From NCBI RefSeq assembly GCF_001667925.1, contig NZ_LZJR01000129.1, positions 1-64,000 of the forward strand: a DNA stretch of 64,000 nt, written 5' to 3'. A program made the position numbers and the translations under genes. Source of the stretch: Mycobacterium sp. E2479 (GTDB lineage: Bacteria > Actinomycetota > Actinomycetes > Mycobacteriales > Mycobacteriaceae). The notes below the pieces were generated by a model that was not told where the DNA came from, ran no database searches, and saw only the letters and a program-made list of their open reading frames with translations. Position 1 is the first letter of the stretch. Every line of letters starts with the position of its first letter. Below, one piece after another: positions 26,513 through 35,948 of the stretch.

Positions 26513-28465
26513 ATGGCTATGAACGTCGCTCACAAGCTGATCAGCTCACATCTGGAGTCCGGGGAGATGTCTCCGGGAGAAGAGATCGCGATCCACATCG
26601 ATCAGACGCTGACGCAGGATGCAACCGGCACGCTGGTGATGCAGGAACTCGAGGCGCTCGGGCTCGATCGTGCCCGCACCGAGGTGAGCGTCCAGTACGT
26701 CGACCACAACCTGCTGCAGGGCGACGAGAAGAACGCCGAGGATCACGAGTACCTGCGCACCGCGGCGCAACGCTTCGGCCTGTGGTTCTCCAAACCGGGC
26801 AACGGAGTGTCGCACCCGACCCACATGCAGCGCTTCGGCATCCCGGGCAAGACGATGGTGGGCTCCGACTCCCATACTCCGGCCGCCGGATCGCTGGGCA
26901 TGCTCGCGATCGGCGTCGGCGGTCTCGAGGTGGCGCTCGCGATCACCGGGCGGCCACTGCACATCCGCATGCCCGAAATATGGGGCGTGCGGCTCGACGG
27001 TGAGTTGCCCCAGTGGTGTTCGGCCAAGGACGTGATCCTGGAGATGTTGCGCCGCCACGACGTCAAGGGCGGGGTGAACCGGATCATCGAGTATCACGGT
27101 CCCGGCGTGGCGACGCTGACGGCAATGGACCGTCACGTCATCGCCAACATGGGAGCCGAACTCGGCGCCACGACGACGGTGTTTCCCAGTGACGAAGCCG
27201 TGCGCGATTTCCTGCGCGCCGAGGGACGCGAGGACGACTGGACCGAGTTGCTGGCCGACGAAGACGCGGACTATGACGTCGAGGACACCATCGACTTGTC
27301 GCAGATCGAGCCGCTGATCGCCAAACCGTCGTCGCCGGGCAACGTGGTGCCCGTTCGTGAGGTCGCCGGCGAGGAGATCGCCCAGGCGGTGATCGGATCC
27401 AGCGCCAACCCCGGGCTACGGGATTTCGCGATCGCGGCCGCGATGGTGGCGGGACGCCAGACGGTCCCCCAGGTCAGCTTCGACATCAACGCGACGTCGC
27501 GCGAGATCCTGGCCGATCTGACCAAGATGGGCGCAACGCTGGATCTGGTGATGGCCGGCGCGCGCATCCACCAGGCCGGCTGCATGGGGTGCATCGGCAT
27601 GGGCCAGGCTCCCGCGGTCGGCCGCAACTCGTTGCGCACGATGCCCCGCAACTTTCCCGGCCGGTCCGGCACCAAGGAGGACGCGGTCTGGCTGTGCTCA
27701 CCGGAGACCGCGGCAGCCTCGGCGCTGAACGGAGTGATCACGGATCCGCGGGACTGGGCCAAAAAAGAGCAGATGGAGTATCCGAAACTCGACCTGCCCG
27801 AGCGCAGCTCGATCAACACCGCAATGCTGGTGCCTCCGCTCGACGCCGAGGAGGCACAGCGTGTCGAACCCGTGAAGGGGCCGAACATCTCCAGCCTGCC
27901 CGAGTTATCCCCGCTGCCCGACGAACTCGAGGCGCCGGTGCTGCTCAAGGTCGGTGACAACATCTCCACCGACGAAATCTCGCCCGCCGGCGTGCAGGCC
28001 CTTCCGCTGCGGTCGAACATCCCGAAGCTCGCGATGTTCAGCTTCACCCGCGTCGACGACTCCTACCCCGAGCGGGCTCAACAGGCCGGCGAGGGCGGGC
28101 ACGTCATTGTGGCCGGGGAGAACTACGGCCAGGGCTCCTCGCGTGAGCACGCCGCGATCGCCCCGCGCTATCTCGGGTTGCGCGTCGTCATCGCCAAGTC
28201 CTTCGCACGCATCCACTGGCAAAACCTGGCCAACTATGGAATTTTGGCGCTCGAATTCGAGAATCCCGACGACTACGACTCGATCGACCAAGACGACACC
28301 CTCCGCTTTCAGAATCTGAACTCGCTCGACGAAGAGGATGTCCTGCAGGTCGACAACGTCAGCAAGGAATCGTCATTCGCGGTGCGGCATCGACTCTCGC
28401 CGCGACAGGTCAAGGATGTGTTGGCCGGCGGCTTGATCCCACGCCTCAACCAAGAGCAGAAGTGA
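26513..28465 (+). CDS. Aconitate hydratase family protein, short type
   Basis: A 650-residue aconitase superfamily protein, much shorter than the ~940-residue main mycobacterial aconitase Acn. Substrate motifs include MVGSDSHTPAAGSLGM (about residues 115-130), and the swivel domain has GENYGQGSSREHAAIAPR. Two cluster cysteines are C357 and C360 (CMGC). At the position of the third ligand, usually GSCTN, the sequence is GSSAN (S297). It most resembles the Aquifex-type putative aconitases. The start could be ATG 26513 or 26519. Activity on citrate is inferred. Confidence 0.85.
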   Translation: MAMNVAHKLISSHLESGEMSPGEEIAIHIDQTLTQDATGTLVMQELEALGLDRARTEVSVQYVDHNLLQGDEKNAEDHEYLRTAAQRFGLWFSKPGNGVSHPTHMQRFGIPGKTMVGSDSHTPAAGSLGMLAIGVGGLEVALAITGRPLHIRMPEIWGVRLDGELPQWCSAKDVILEMLRRHDVKGGVNRIIEYHGPGVATLTAMDRHVIANMGAELGATTTVFPSDEAVRDFLRAEGREDDWTELLADEDADYDVEDTIDLSQIEPLIAKPSSPGNVVPVREVAGEEIAQAVIGSSANPGLRDFAIAAAMVAGRQTVPQVSFDINATSREILADLTKMGATLDLVMAGARIHQAGCMGCIGMGQAPAVGRNSLRTMPRNFPGRSGTKEDAVWLCSPETAAASALNGVITDPRDWAKKEQMEYPKLDLPERSSINTAMLVPPLDAEEAQRVEPVKGPNISSLPELSPLPDELEAPVLLKVGDNISTDEISPAGVQALPLRSNIPKLAMFSFTRVDDSYPERAQQAGEGGHVIVAGENYGQGSSREHAAIAPRYLGLRVVIAKSFARIHWQNLANYGILALEFENPDDYDSIDQDDTLRFQNLNSLDEEDVLQVDNVSKESSFAVRHRLSPRQVKDVLAGGLIPRLNQEQK

Positions 28466-28466
28466 T

Positions 28467-29603
28467 CTACAGATACGCCGTCTGGTTGACCAGTCGCACC
28501 GAAGACGCTCCGTCGGAATAGAACTCGGCGATGCTCAACGAGGCCAGATCGAGGTGCAGGCGGTAGAGAATGCCGGGCCCGGCGTCCAGCGCCTCGCGCA
28601 GCAGCATCTTGATGGGTGTCACGTGCGACACCAACAGCACCGTGGTGCCCCGCTGCGCGGCGACGACGCGGTCCCGAACCGTCGACACCCGAGCGGCCAC
28701 CGCGTCGAAGCTCTCCCCGCCTGGCGGTTCGGTGCTGGTGTCGCGCAGCCAGCGACCGTGCAGCTCGGGATCGCGCTCGGCGGCCTCGGCAAAAGTCAGC
28801 CCCTCCCACGAGCCGAAATCCGTCTCGATCAAGTCGTCATCGACGGTCACGTCCAGGCCAAGCGCCTTGGCCGCCACCGCCGCGGTGTCATAAGCCCGTT
28901 GCAGCGGTGAGGCGAACACCGCCGAAATACCGCCGCGCTGCGCCAGATAACGCGCCGCCGCGTCGGCCTGCCGCCGCCCCAGCTCGGTGAGCGCCGGGTT
29001 GCCGCGGCCCGAGTAGCGGCGCTGCACCGACAATTCGGTCTGGCCGTGTCGCAGCAACAGCAGGCGGGTCGGGGCACCGCGCGCGCCGGTCCAGCCGGGT
29101 GCCGAGGGGGACGGGACATTCGCGGACCCGGACGGTTCGGGTTTGTCGCGCGGGCCGGATTGCTCGGCCGGCTCGGGCTTTTCCGTCACGCCAGCGACCT
29201 CGGCGGCGGCATCCATCGCCTCGTTGGCCAGCCGATCGGCGTGCGCGTTGCGCTCCCGCGGAATCCACGAGTAGCTGATCTTCGCGAACCGCCCGGCCCG
29301 GTTTCGGGCCTCGGCGTGCAGCTCGATCAGGTCGGGATGCTTGACTTTCCACCGGCCGGACATCTGTTCCACCAACAGCTTGGAATCCAGGTACACCGCG
29401 GCCTCGGTGGCACCCAGGTTCAGGGCGTCGTCCAAACCGGCTATCAGGCCCCGGTATTCGGCGACGTTGTTGGTCGCCCGGCCGATCGCCTGCTTGGCCT
29501 CCGCCAGCACGGTCGTGCGGTCCTGGTTCCACACCACCGCGCCGTACCCGGCCGGCCCGGGATTACCGCGTGATCCGCCGTCGGCCTCGATGACGACCTT
29601 CAC
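28467..29603 (-). CDS. Bifunctional RNase HI / acid phosphatase
   Basis: A 378-residue two-domain protein (Rv2228c). Residues 1-140 form an RNase HI domain with acidic residues in EADGGSRGNPGP, NVAEYRGL, YLDSKLLVEQ and HADRLAN. After a Pro/Glu/Ser-rich linker, residues about 180-375 form a histidine phosphatase domain opening with LLLRHGQTELS. In M. tuberculosis it has RNase H and CobC-like alpha-ribazole phosphatase activity. It starts at GTG 29603, overlapping the zinc-ribbon gene stop, and stops 1 bp from the convergent aconitase stop. Confidence 0.93.
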   Translation of the reverse strand: MKVVIEADGGSRGNPGPAGYGAVVWNQDRTTVLAEAKQAIGRATNNVAEYRGLIAGLDDALNLGATEAAVYLDSKLLVEQMSGRWKVKHPDLIELHAEARNRAGRFAKISYSWIPRERNAHADRLANEAMDAAAEVAGVTEKPEPAEQSGPRDKPEPSGSANVPSPSAPGWTGARGAPTRLLLLRHGQTELSVQRRYSGRGNPALTELGRRQADAAARYLAQRGGISAVFASPLQRAYDTAAVAAKALGLDVTVDDDLIETDFGSWEGLTFAEAAERDPELHGRWLRDTSTEPPGGESFDAVAARVSTVRDRVVAAQRGTTVLLVSHVTPIKMLLREALDAGPGILYRLHLDLASLSIAEFYSDGASSVRLVNQTAYL

Positions 29604-30337
29604 TGATCGAAGCCCTTGACCCGCAGCAGGATTGCGCCGCATTCGGGGCAGCGCACCACATCGTCTTCGGCCGCCGCCGAGATGCGGGACAGCTCGCCAC
29701 GGTCGATCTCGAGCCGGCAGGCACCGCACCGACGCCCCATCAGCTGCCCGGCGCCCGCGCCTCCCCCGGCGCGCTGGCGTTCGTACAGGGCGGACAGCGC
29801 CGGGTCCAAGGCGGCGCTCAGCGAGTCACGCCGTGAGGACTGAAGTTCGCGGGCCGCGCTGATCTCGGCGACCGCCGCGTCGAGAGCCTCGCGTGCGCCG
29901 GCCATCTCGGCCTCCAGCGATGTGAGCTTCTGCTGCTCGCTGTCCAGCTCAGATTGCAGCTCCTCGCGACGTTCCATCACCTCCAGCAGAGAATCCTCCA
30001 GGCTGGTTTGACGACGCTGCAGAGTTTCCAGCTCGTGCTGAAGATCCGACAACTGCTTGGCGTCGGTCGCTCCCGACTGCAGCAGCGAGCGGTCGCGGTC
30101 TTCGCGCTGGCGCACCGCCTCGACCTCGGCCTCGAGCCGCGACACGTGGGCGTCGATGTCTTCCAAGGCGATTCGCAACGTGGCCAGCCGGTCGCCGGCC
30201 GCCTCGATCTCCCCCCGCAACCGCTCGCAGGCCTCTTGTTCCGGCAGATGCTTGGCCCGGTGCGCGATCCGGGACAGCTCGGCATCCAACTTCGACAATT
30301 CAAGCAGCGAACGCTGCTGTGCCAGCTCGGCTTTCAT
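29600..30337 (-). CDS. Coiled-coil zinc-ribbon protein (CT398-like)
   Basis: A 245-residue protein corresponding to Rv2229c. Residues about 10-180 are a long heptad-rich coiled coil (many Glu/Leu/Arg). The C-terminus is a C4 zinc ribbon with CGAC and CPEC pairs (about residues 205 and 230), the zf-RING_7/CT398 type. It overlaps both neighbours by 4 bp. Function unknown; nucleic-acid or adaptor roles have been suggested for the family. Confidence 0.88.
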   Translation of the reverse strand: MKAELAQQRSLLELSKLDAELSRIAHRAKHLPEQEACERLRGEIEAAGDRLATLRIALEDIDAHVSRLEAEVEAVRQREDRDRSLLQSGATDAKQLSDLQHELETLQRRQTSLEDSLLEVMERREELQSELDSEQQKLTSLEAEMAGAREALDAAVAEISAARELQSSRRDSLSAALDPALSALYERQRAGGGAGAGQLMGRRCGACRLEIDRGELSRISAAAEDDVVRCPECGAILLRVKGFDQ

Positions 30338-31482
30338 GACCCATCACCCCCGGACTGGTGGCCAACCTGCTCGACATTCCACGGGTCGGTCCGAATCGCG
30401 CTCACCCGCACCGGCAACTCCGCACCGAAACGCGACCGCAACAAGCCGGCGACCTGTTCACACCAAGGGAATTCACTGGCCCAATGTGCCACATCGATCA
30501 GGGCCACATCGGAGGCGCGGCGATGTTCGTCGGCCGGATGGTGGCGCAGGTCGGCCGTGACATAGGCCTGCACGCCGGCACCGGCCACGGCGGCCAGCAA
30601 CGAATCGCCGGCTCCGCCGCAGACCGCCACCCGCGAGACCGGTGTGTCGGGATCGCCCGCCGCCCGCACTCCCCAGGATGTCCGCGGCAACGCCGCATCG
30701 ACGCGGGAGACGAAGACGCGCAACGGTTCCGGGCGCGCCAGCGCCGCGATGCGACCCAGCCCGGCGTCACTGGGCGGTGCCACCAGCGCGAAGATGTCGA
30801 AGGCGGGCTCCTCGTACGGGTGGGCGGCACGCATCGCCGCCAGCACCGCGGCGCGGGATCGCGCGGACGCGACGACCTCGAACCGGTCTTCGGCCACCCG
30901 CTCGACGTTCCCGACGCTGCCCACCGCCGGTGAGGCACCTTCGTGCGGCAAAAACTGCCCGATACCGCTGACCGACCAGCTGCAGTGTGAATAGTCGCCG
31001 ATATGGCCGGCGCCGGCGGCAAACATGGCCGCCCGCACCGCTTCCGCGTTCTCACCGGGCACGTAGACGACCCACTTGTCGAGATCGGGTGCGCTCGATG
31101 CCGGTTCGAGCACGGCCTCGACGTCGAGGCCCAGGGCCGCGGCCAGCGCGTCGGAGACGCCCGGGCGGGCCGAGTCGGCATTGGTGTGCGCCGTGAATAG
31201 CGAACGCCCGGTCTGGATCAACCGGTGCACCAGCGCACCCTTGGGGGTGTTGGCCGCCACGGTGTCCACCCCGCGCAACAGCAGTGGATGATGGGCCAGC
31301 AACAGGCTCGCCCGGGGAACCTCGTCGACGACCGCCGGCGTCGCGTCGACCGCGACGGTCACCGAGTCCAGCTCGTCGTCGGGGTCACCGCACACCAGGC
31401 CCACCGAATCCCAGGATTCGGCAAGCCGCGGCGGGTAGGCCTCGTCGAGCGCCGCGATGACTTCGGCCAGCTTCACGCTCAC
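30334..31482 (-). CDS. Nif3-like dinuclear metal protein
   Basis: A 382-residue member of the Nif3/YqfO (GTP cyclohydrolase 1 type 2 homologue) family, Rv2230c. Metal-site motifs are visible: [21 protein letters not shown] and, near the end, [10 protein letters not shown]. The inserted PII-like (CutA) domain is suggested by the [11 protein letters not shown] stretch. I start at GTG 31482 (VSVKLAEV), inside the cobC end; the further upstream frame is Gly/Ala-rich and rejected. Function is not settled for the family. Confidence 0.9.
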   Translation of the reverse strand: MSVKLAEVIAALDEAYPPRLAESWDSVGLVCGDPDDELDSVTVAVDATPAVVDEVPRASLLLAHHPLLLRGVDTVAANTPKGALVHRLIQTGRSLFTAHTNADSARPGVSDALAAALGLDVEAVLEPASSAPDLDKWVVYVPGENAEAVRAAMFAAGAGHIGDYSHCSWSVSGIGQFLPHEGASPAVGSVGNVERVAEDRFEVVASARSRAAVLAAMRAAHPYEEPAFDIFALVAPPSDAGLGRIAALARPEPLRVFVSRVDAALPRTSWGVRAAGDPDTPVSRVAVCGGAGDSLLAAVAGAGVQAYVTADLRHHPADEHRRASDVALIDVAHWASEFPWCEQVAGLLRSRFGAELPVRVSAIRTDPWNVEQVGHQSGGDGS

Positions 31483-32531
31483 CCCCGCCCCCCGATGCTT
31501 TCCGGCGTGCCCGCCTCCGAAATCGCCTGCACCAGCCGCGGCCACTCACGGCGCACCGCGGCCCGCAGGTAGCGCTCGTCCAAGCCGACGAACGTATCAC
31601 AGCGCCGAATGGCAATTCCCCTGTCATGCAAACTTTTTCGTAGCTGGACCGTGTCCGGTGTGCGAAACAGCACGAACGGAGCCCGCCCGTCGACAACCTC
31701 GGCGCCCACCGACGCCAGACCGGCCACCATCTCGGCGCGCAGCCGGCTCAATCGCGTCGCCCCCGCCGCCGCCTCGGCGACCGCGTGCCGGCCGCAACAC
31801 AGCGCGATCGCCGCCAGCTGCAGGGTCCCTACCGGCCAATGCGCCCGTCGAGCGGTCAGCCGCGCGAGCACCTCTGGCGAAGCCAGCGCGTAGCCCACCC
31901 GCAACCCGGCCAGCGCCCACGTCTTGGTCAAGCTGCGCAGCACCAGCACGTCGGGCAGCCCGTCGCAGGCCAGCGATTGCGGCTCACCGGGAATCGAGTC
32001 GGCGAAGGCCTCGTCGACCACCAGGATCCGCCCGGGCCGGCGCAACGCCAGCAGCTGTTCACGGGTGTGCAGCACCGAGGTGGGGTTGGTCGGATTGCCC
32101 ACCACGACCAGGTCGGCGTCGCCGGGTACGGCCGCACCGGTCAGGCCGAACGGCGGCTCCAGCACGACGTGGTGCACCGGCACTCCGGCCGCGGTCAGCG
32201 CGTCAGCCGGCTCGGTGAACGCCGGCGCGATGATCGCCGCCCGCCGCGGACGCAAATTCGCCAGCAGCGCGAACGCCTCGGCCGCCCCGGCCAGCGGCAG
32301 CACCTCGTCGCGGGTCCGGCCGTGCCGCCCGGCGGCCGCGTCCTGCGCCCGGTGGATGTCGTCGAGGCTCGGGTAGCGCGCCAGATCGGGCAGGCGCTCG
32401 GCCAGCCGTCGCAGCAACCACTCCGGCGGCCGGCCGTGCCGGACGTTGACGGCGAAATCCAGCATCCCGGGTGCGACGGCCTGATCACCGTGGTAGCGCG
32501 CCGCAGGCGGGCTCAGGTTCAGACTCGCCAT
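31479..32531 (-). CDS. cobC: PLP aminotransferase, CobC-like
   Basis: A 350-residue fold-type I aminotransferase related to histidinol-phosphate aminotransferase and threonine-phosphate decarboxylase (Rv2231c, annotated CobC). The PLP lysine is in [15 protein letters not shown], the phosphate-site Asn/Pro in [11 protein letters not shown], and the ring Asp in VVDEAF. The start is ATG 32531. It leads the leftward four-gene operon with Nif3, the zinc-ribbon protein and RNase H/phosphatase. A role in the cobalamin nucleotide loop is plausible because cobD is nearby, but an amino acid role cannot be excluded. Confidence 0.85.
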   Translation of the reverse strand: MASLNLSPPAARYHGDQAVAPGMLDFAVNVRHGRPPEWLLRRLAERLPDLARYPSLDDIHRAQDAAAGRHGRTRDEVLPLAGAAEAFALLANLRPRRAAIIAPAFTEPADALTAAGVPVHHVVLEPPFGLTGAAVPGDADLVVVGNPTNPTSVLHTREQLLALRRPGRILVVDEAFADSIPGEPQSLACDGLPDVLVLRSLTKTWALAGLRVGYALASPEVLARLTARRAHWPVGTLQLAAIALCCGRHAVAEAAAGATRLSRLRAEMVAGLASVGAEVVDGRAPFVLFRTPDTVQLRKSLHDRGIAIRRCDTFVGLDERYLRAAVRREWPRLVQAISEAGTPESIGGRG

Positions 32532-32621
32532 CCGTGAAACACTAGTGCGCCGGCCGGGCCGCCCGGAGCGGCATCGGCAACGCCGTCACACCCGGACACA
32601 CCTATCGAGGACAATGGTGAG

Positions 32622-33338
32622 GTGACAGGCACAACGTCAGCCGATTGCCAGACCCCCGGCAACGCCGCCTCCCCCGGTGGGGTGCAGCTGGTGATCTTCG
32701 ACCTCGACGGCACGCTGACCGACTCCGCGGAAGGGATCGTCGCCAGCTTCCTGCATGCGCTCGACCACATCGGCGCCCCGGTGCCCCCCGGCGACCTCGT
32801 CGCGCAGATCGTCGGCCCGCCGATGGACGACACGTTCCGGGCGATGGAGCTCGGCGACGACGCCGAGGAGGCGATCGCCGCCTTTCGCGCCGAGTACGGC
32901 TCCCGGGGGTGGGCGATGAACGCGCTCTTCGACGGGATCGAGGCACTGCTGACCGATCTACGCACCGCCGGTGTCCGGCTTGCCGTGGCCACCTCCAAGC
33001 TCGAACCGACCGCGCGGCGCATCCTCGCCCATTTCGGACTTGACCAGCACTTCGAGGTCATCGCGGGCGCGAGCCCCGACGGTTCGCGCAAGACCAAGGT
33101 CGAGGTGCTGGGCCACGCCCTCTCGCAGCTGGTGCCCCTGCCCGAGCGGGTGCTGATGGTCGGTGACCGCAGCCACGACGTGCACGGAGCGGCCGCTCAC
33201 GGCATCGACACCGTGGTGGTCGGCTGGGGCTACGGCAAGGCCGACTTTCCCCACCGCGCAGCCGATGCCAACGAAGACGCTCCCGGCGTGACCCACGCCT
33301 CGACCATCAACGACTTGCGGAGGGCGCTGGGTGTCTAG
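32622..33338 (+). CDS. ptkA: HAD-family protein PtkA
   Basis: A 238-residue haloacid-dehalogenase phosphatase-like protein. HAD motif I is FDLDGTLTDSAEG (about residues 27-39), motif II Thr/Ser in VATSKLEPTARR, and motif IV in MVGDRSHDVHGA. In M. tuberculosis the homologue (Rv2232) is reported as a tyrosine kinase acting on PtpA. The start GTG 32622 makes this shorter than the annotated 291-residue H37Rv form. It overlaps ptpA by 8 bp. Confidence 0.88.
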   Translation: MTGTTSADCQTPGNAASPGGVQLVIFDLDGTLTDSAEGIVASFLHALDHIGAPVPPGDLVAQIVGPPMDDTFRAMELGDDAEEAIAAFRAEYGSRGWAMNALFDGIEALLTDLRTAGVRLAVATSKLEPTARRILAHFGLDQHFEVIAGASPDGSRKTKVEVLGHALSQLVPLPERVLMVGDRSHDVHGAAAHGIDTVVVGWGYGKADFPHRAADANEDAPGVTHASTINDLRRALGV

Positions 33339-33828
33339 TCGAGACGCGCTGCACGTCACGTTCGTGTGCACCGGCAACATCTGCCGATCGGTGATGGCCG
33401 AGAAGATGTTCGCCGACCAACTACGTCGGCGGGGCCTGGCCGACGCGGTGCGGGTCAGCAGCGCCGGCACCGGCAACTGGCACGTGGGTGAGTGTGCCGA
33501 CGAGCGGGCCGCCGGCGTGTTGCGCGCCCACGGCTACGCATGCGAGCACCGCGCAACGCAGGTCGACGCCGAGCACCTCGAGGCCGATCTGATGGTGGCC
33601 CTGGACCGCAACCACGCCCGGATGCTGCGGCATCTGGGCGCGGACGAGGATCGCATCCGGATGCTGCGCTCCTTCGATCCGCGCAGCGGCGCCCACACCC
33701 CGGACGTGGACGACCCCTACTATGGCGACACCGCAGACTTCGAACGCGTCTACGCCGTCATCGAGGCAGCGCTGCCGGGCCTGCACGAGTGGGTCGATGA
33801 CCAGCTCGCGCAGAACGGATCCACTTGA
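33331..33828 (+). CDS. ptpA: Low-molecular-weight protein tyrosine phosphatase
   Basis: A 165-residue phosphatase (Rv2234) that M. tuberculosis secretes into macrophages, where it blocks phagosome acidification. The P-loop CTGNICRS places the nucleophile at C13 and the arginine at R19. The general-acid aspartate and tyrosines lie in DVDDPYYGD (about residues 125-133). It starts at GTG 33331 inside the end of ptkA and is followed by SURF1 through a TGATG overlap. Confidence 0.95.
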   Translation: MSSRDALHVTFVCTGNICRSVMAEKMFADQLRRRGLADAVRVSSAGTGNWHVGECADERAAGVLRAHGYACEHRATQVDAEHLEADLMVALDRNHARMLRHLGADEDRIRMLRSFDPRSGAHTPDVDDPYYGDTADFERVYAVIEAALPGLHEWVDDQLAQNGST

Positions 33829-34667
33829 TGCGCCGGTTGCCGTTTCTGCTGCGTCCGGGCTGGATCGTGCTGGCTCTGGTGGTCGTCGCCTTCGCATATC
33901 TGTGCTTCACGGTGCTCGCGCCCTGGCAGCTCGGCAAGCACAGCAGGACATCGCGGGAGAACCATCAGATCGAATCTTCGCTGAATACCCCGCCGGTTCC
34001 GTTGAAAACGCTGCTGCCGCAGCAGAATTCGGCGGCCTTTGGCGCACAGTGGCGCCAGGTCACCGCAACCGGGCACTATCTGCCGGACGTGCAGGTGCTG
34101 GCCCGGCTGCGGGTGATCGATTCGAAGCCGGCGTTCGAGGTGCTGGCGCCCTTCGTCGTCGACGAAGGACCGACCGTCCTGGTCGACCGGGGCTACGTGC
34201 GGCCGCTGGAGGGGTCTCATGTCCCGCCGATCCCCCGCCCGCCCGAACAGAAGGTGACCATCACGGCGCGGCTGCGCAACTCCGAGACCGCCGCAGCGAA
34301 TAAGGATCCGTTCGTGGGAGACGGTGTGCAGCAGGTGTATTCGATCGACACCGATCAGATCGCGGTGTTGACCAAGACCCCGCTGGCCGGGTCTTACCTG
34401 CAGTTGATCGACGGTCAGCCCGGTGTGCTGGGCGTGGTCGGGGTGCCGCAGCTGGACGCCGGCCCGTTCCTGTCCTACGGCATCCAGTGGATCGCGTTCG
34501 GCATCCTCGCGCCCATCGGGTTGGGCTATTTCGCCTACTCGGAGATCCGCGCCCGCCGCCAGGAAAAGCAGCACCGGCCGCCGCCCGCCACCGAGACCGC
34601 GCCCACACCCGAAGTTCCGCAGTCCGTTGAGGCCAAACTCGCCGACCGCTACGGCCGCCGGCGGTAA
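33828..34667 (+). CDS. SURF1 family cytochrome oxidase assembly protein
   Basis: A 279-residue SURF1-like protein (Rv2235) with the typical two membrane segments, at about residues 10-27 and 218-238, flanking a periplasmic domain. Family stretches include WQLGKHSRTSRENH and ILAPIGLGYFAY. Its role is assembly of the aa3-type cytochrome c oxidase. The start ATG 33828 shares bases with the ptpA stop. The C-terminal tail is basic and Pro-rich. Its end overlaps the convergent cobD end by 19 bp. Confidence 0.9.
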   Translation: MRRLPFLLRPGWIVLALVVVAFAYLCFTVLAPWQLGKHSRTSRENHQIESSLNTPPVPLKTLLPQQNSAAFGAQWRQVTATGHYLPDVQVLARLRVIDSKPAFEVLAPFVVDEGPTVLVDRGYVRPLEGSHVPPIPRPPEQKVTITARLRNSETAAANKDPFVGDGVQQVYSIDTDQIAVLTKTPLAGSYLQLIDGQPGVLGVVGVPQLDAGPFLSYGIQWIAFGILAPIGLGYFAYSEIRARRQEKQHRPPPATETAPTPEVPQSVEAKLADRYGRRR

Positions 34668-35605
34668 CCCGACAGGTATGCCAACAGCGCAGCCGATACC
34701 GAGGCGCCCGCCTGCACCAGCGACGACAGTCGCACCGCGCGCCGCAGGTCGGCCACCGTCGGCTCGCGACCATCGCCGAGTGTGGGCCGGATCTGCAACT
34801 CGTGGTGGTATTGCGTGGGGCCGCCCAGGCGCACGCCCAGCGCCCCGGCGCAGGCCGCCTCGACGACGCCGGCGTTAGGGCTGGGATGACGGGCGGCATC
34901 GCGGCGCCAGGCCCGCGCCGCGCCCGACGGTGATCCGCCGACCAGCGGCGCCAGCACCACCACCAGCGAAGCGGTCAACCGCGCGGCAGCGAAGTTCGCG
35001 ATATCATCCAATTTTGCTGCGGCGCAACCGAATCGGCGATAGCGTTGCGAGCGATACCCGACCATCGAGTCCAGGGTGTTGATGCCGCGATACATCAGGA
35101 CCGCGGGCACGCCGCCGGCCGCCGCCCACAGCAGCGGGGCCACTTCGGCGTCGGAGGTGTTCTCGGCCATCGACTCCAGCGACGCGCGGATCAGGCCCGC
35201 GCGGTCCAGCGATGCCGGGTCACGCCCACACAGCGACGGCAGCAATTCGCGCGCGGCGGCGACGTCGCCGCGTTCCAGCCGCTCCGACATGTCCAGACCG
35301 GTGCGGACCAACGAGGTTCCACCCAGCGAGACCCAGGTGGCCGCGGCGGTCACCACGATCGCACCCGCCCGGCCACGGTGTGTGGCCGGGCGCTGCACCG
35401 CCAGGCCGAGCAGGCCCAGCGCCCCGATCAGCGCGCCGACATGGACCGCCCCGGCGATCCTGCTGTCACGGTAGGTCACGTTCTCCAGCACGGCGGCGGT
35501 GCGGCCGAACAGCGCGACCGGATGACCCCGGCGTGGGTCGCCCAGCGCGCGGTCGGCCAGGTAGCCGATCGCCACACCCGCGATCCGGGTCTGCCTCGCA
35601 ACCAT
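34649..35605 (-). CDS. cobD: Adenosylcobinamide-phosphate synthase
   Basis: A 318-residue integral membrane protein of the CobD/CbiB family (Rv2236c), which attaches aminopropanol phosphate to adenosylcobyric acid. Conserved stretches are [13 protein letters not shown] near the N-terminus, [17 protein letters not shown] in the middle and [18 protein letters not shown]. Several hydrophobic segments are visible. It starts at ATG 35605. With cobC it suggests a cobalamin-related neighbourhood. Confidence 0.93.
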   Translation of the reverse strand: MVARQTRIAGVAIGYLADRALGDPRRGHPVALFGRTAAVLENVTYRDSRIAGAVHVGALIGALGLLGLAVQRPATHRGRAGAIVVTAAATWVSLGGTSLVRTGLDMSERLERGDVAAARELLPSLCGRDPASLDRAGLIRASLESMAENTSDAEVAPLLWAAAGGVPAVLMYRGINTLDSMVGYRSQRYRRFGCAAAKLDDIANFAAARLTASLVVVLAPLVGGSPSGAARAWRRDAARHPSPNAGVVEAACAGALGVRLGGPTQYHHELQIRPTLGDGREPTVADLRRAVRLSSLVQAGASVSAALLAYLSGYRRRP

Positions 35606-35644
35606 TTCGGCAGCGTCTCATACCGGGCGTCGCGGCCCTGCCGA

Positions 35645-35737
35645 CTAGGCGACCGCCACGATCACGACGGCGACGATCAGCACGATCAGGACGCCCAGCG
35701 TCCACCACAACCCGTAGCCGCCGGCGGGGCGGGTCAT
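35645..35737 (-). CDS. 30-residue single-span membrane microprotein
   Basis: The ORF encodes [20 protein letters not shown] followed by a Val/Ile/Ala-rich end. Residues 10-30 form one hydrophobic span that closes the protein. ATG 35737 has a strong ribosome site (GAGGAG, 6 bp spacing). It lies upstream of cobD on the same strand, with 39 bp between. It is too short for usual gene callers. The family is not recognised. Confidence 0.5.
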   Translation of the reverse strand: MTRPAGGYGLWWTLGVLIVLIVAVVIVAVA

Positions 35738-35901
35738 CTGGGGCTCCTCGACGGTGCGGCGCCCGATTCCCGCCGGGTGACGGCTTCGGCGGGTCGGGAG
35801 GCGGAGGACTCGAGTCGCCAGGTTCAGTGCTCATCCGGGCACGTCTGCCCATTCCCGGGCGGATCCACCGTCGGCAGATCATTGCTCGCGCCGATCCGGC
35901 G

Positions 35902-35948
35902 ATGGTCTACTCGAAGGCATGATTCCCAGCAGGCCAGGCCCGCGGTGA
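35902..35948 (+). other. Chain of two overlapping mini-ORFs before the MpaB-like gene
   Basis: ATG 35902 encodes MVYSKA and stops at 35920-35922, overlapping ATG 35919, which encodes MIPSRPGPR and stops at 35946-35948, overlapping the GTG 35945 of the next gene. Such an unbroken relay could couple translation. It may equally be chance, since the peptides are only 6 and 9 residues. Confidence 0.3.

Noticed and set aside
31457-32218. 253-codon Pro/Arg/Ala-rich ORF antisense to cobC
   Set aside because: No recognisable domain; repetitive shadow composition over a solid aminotransferase gene.
35045-35944. 300-codon upstream extension of the MpaB-like gene
   Set aside because: The extension is antisense to cobD, compositionally biased, and the conserved protein begins at GTG 35945.
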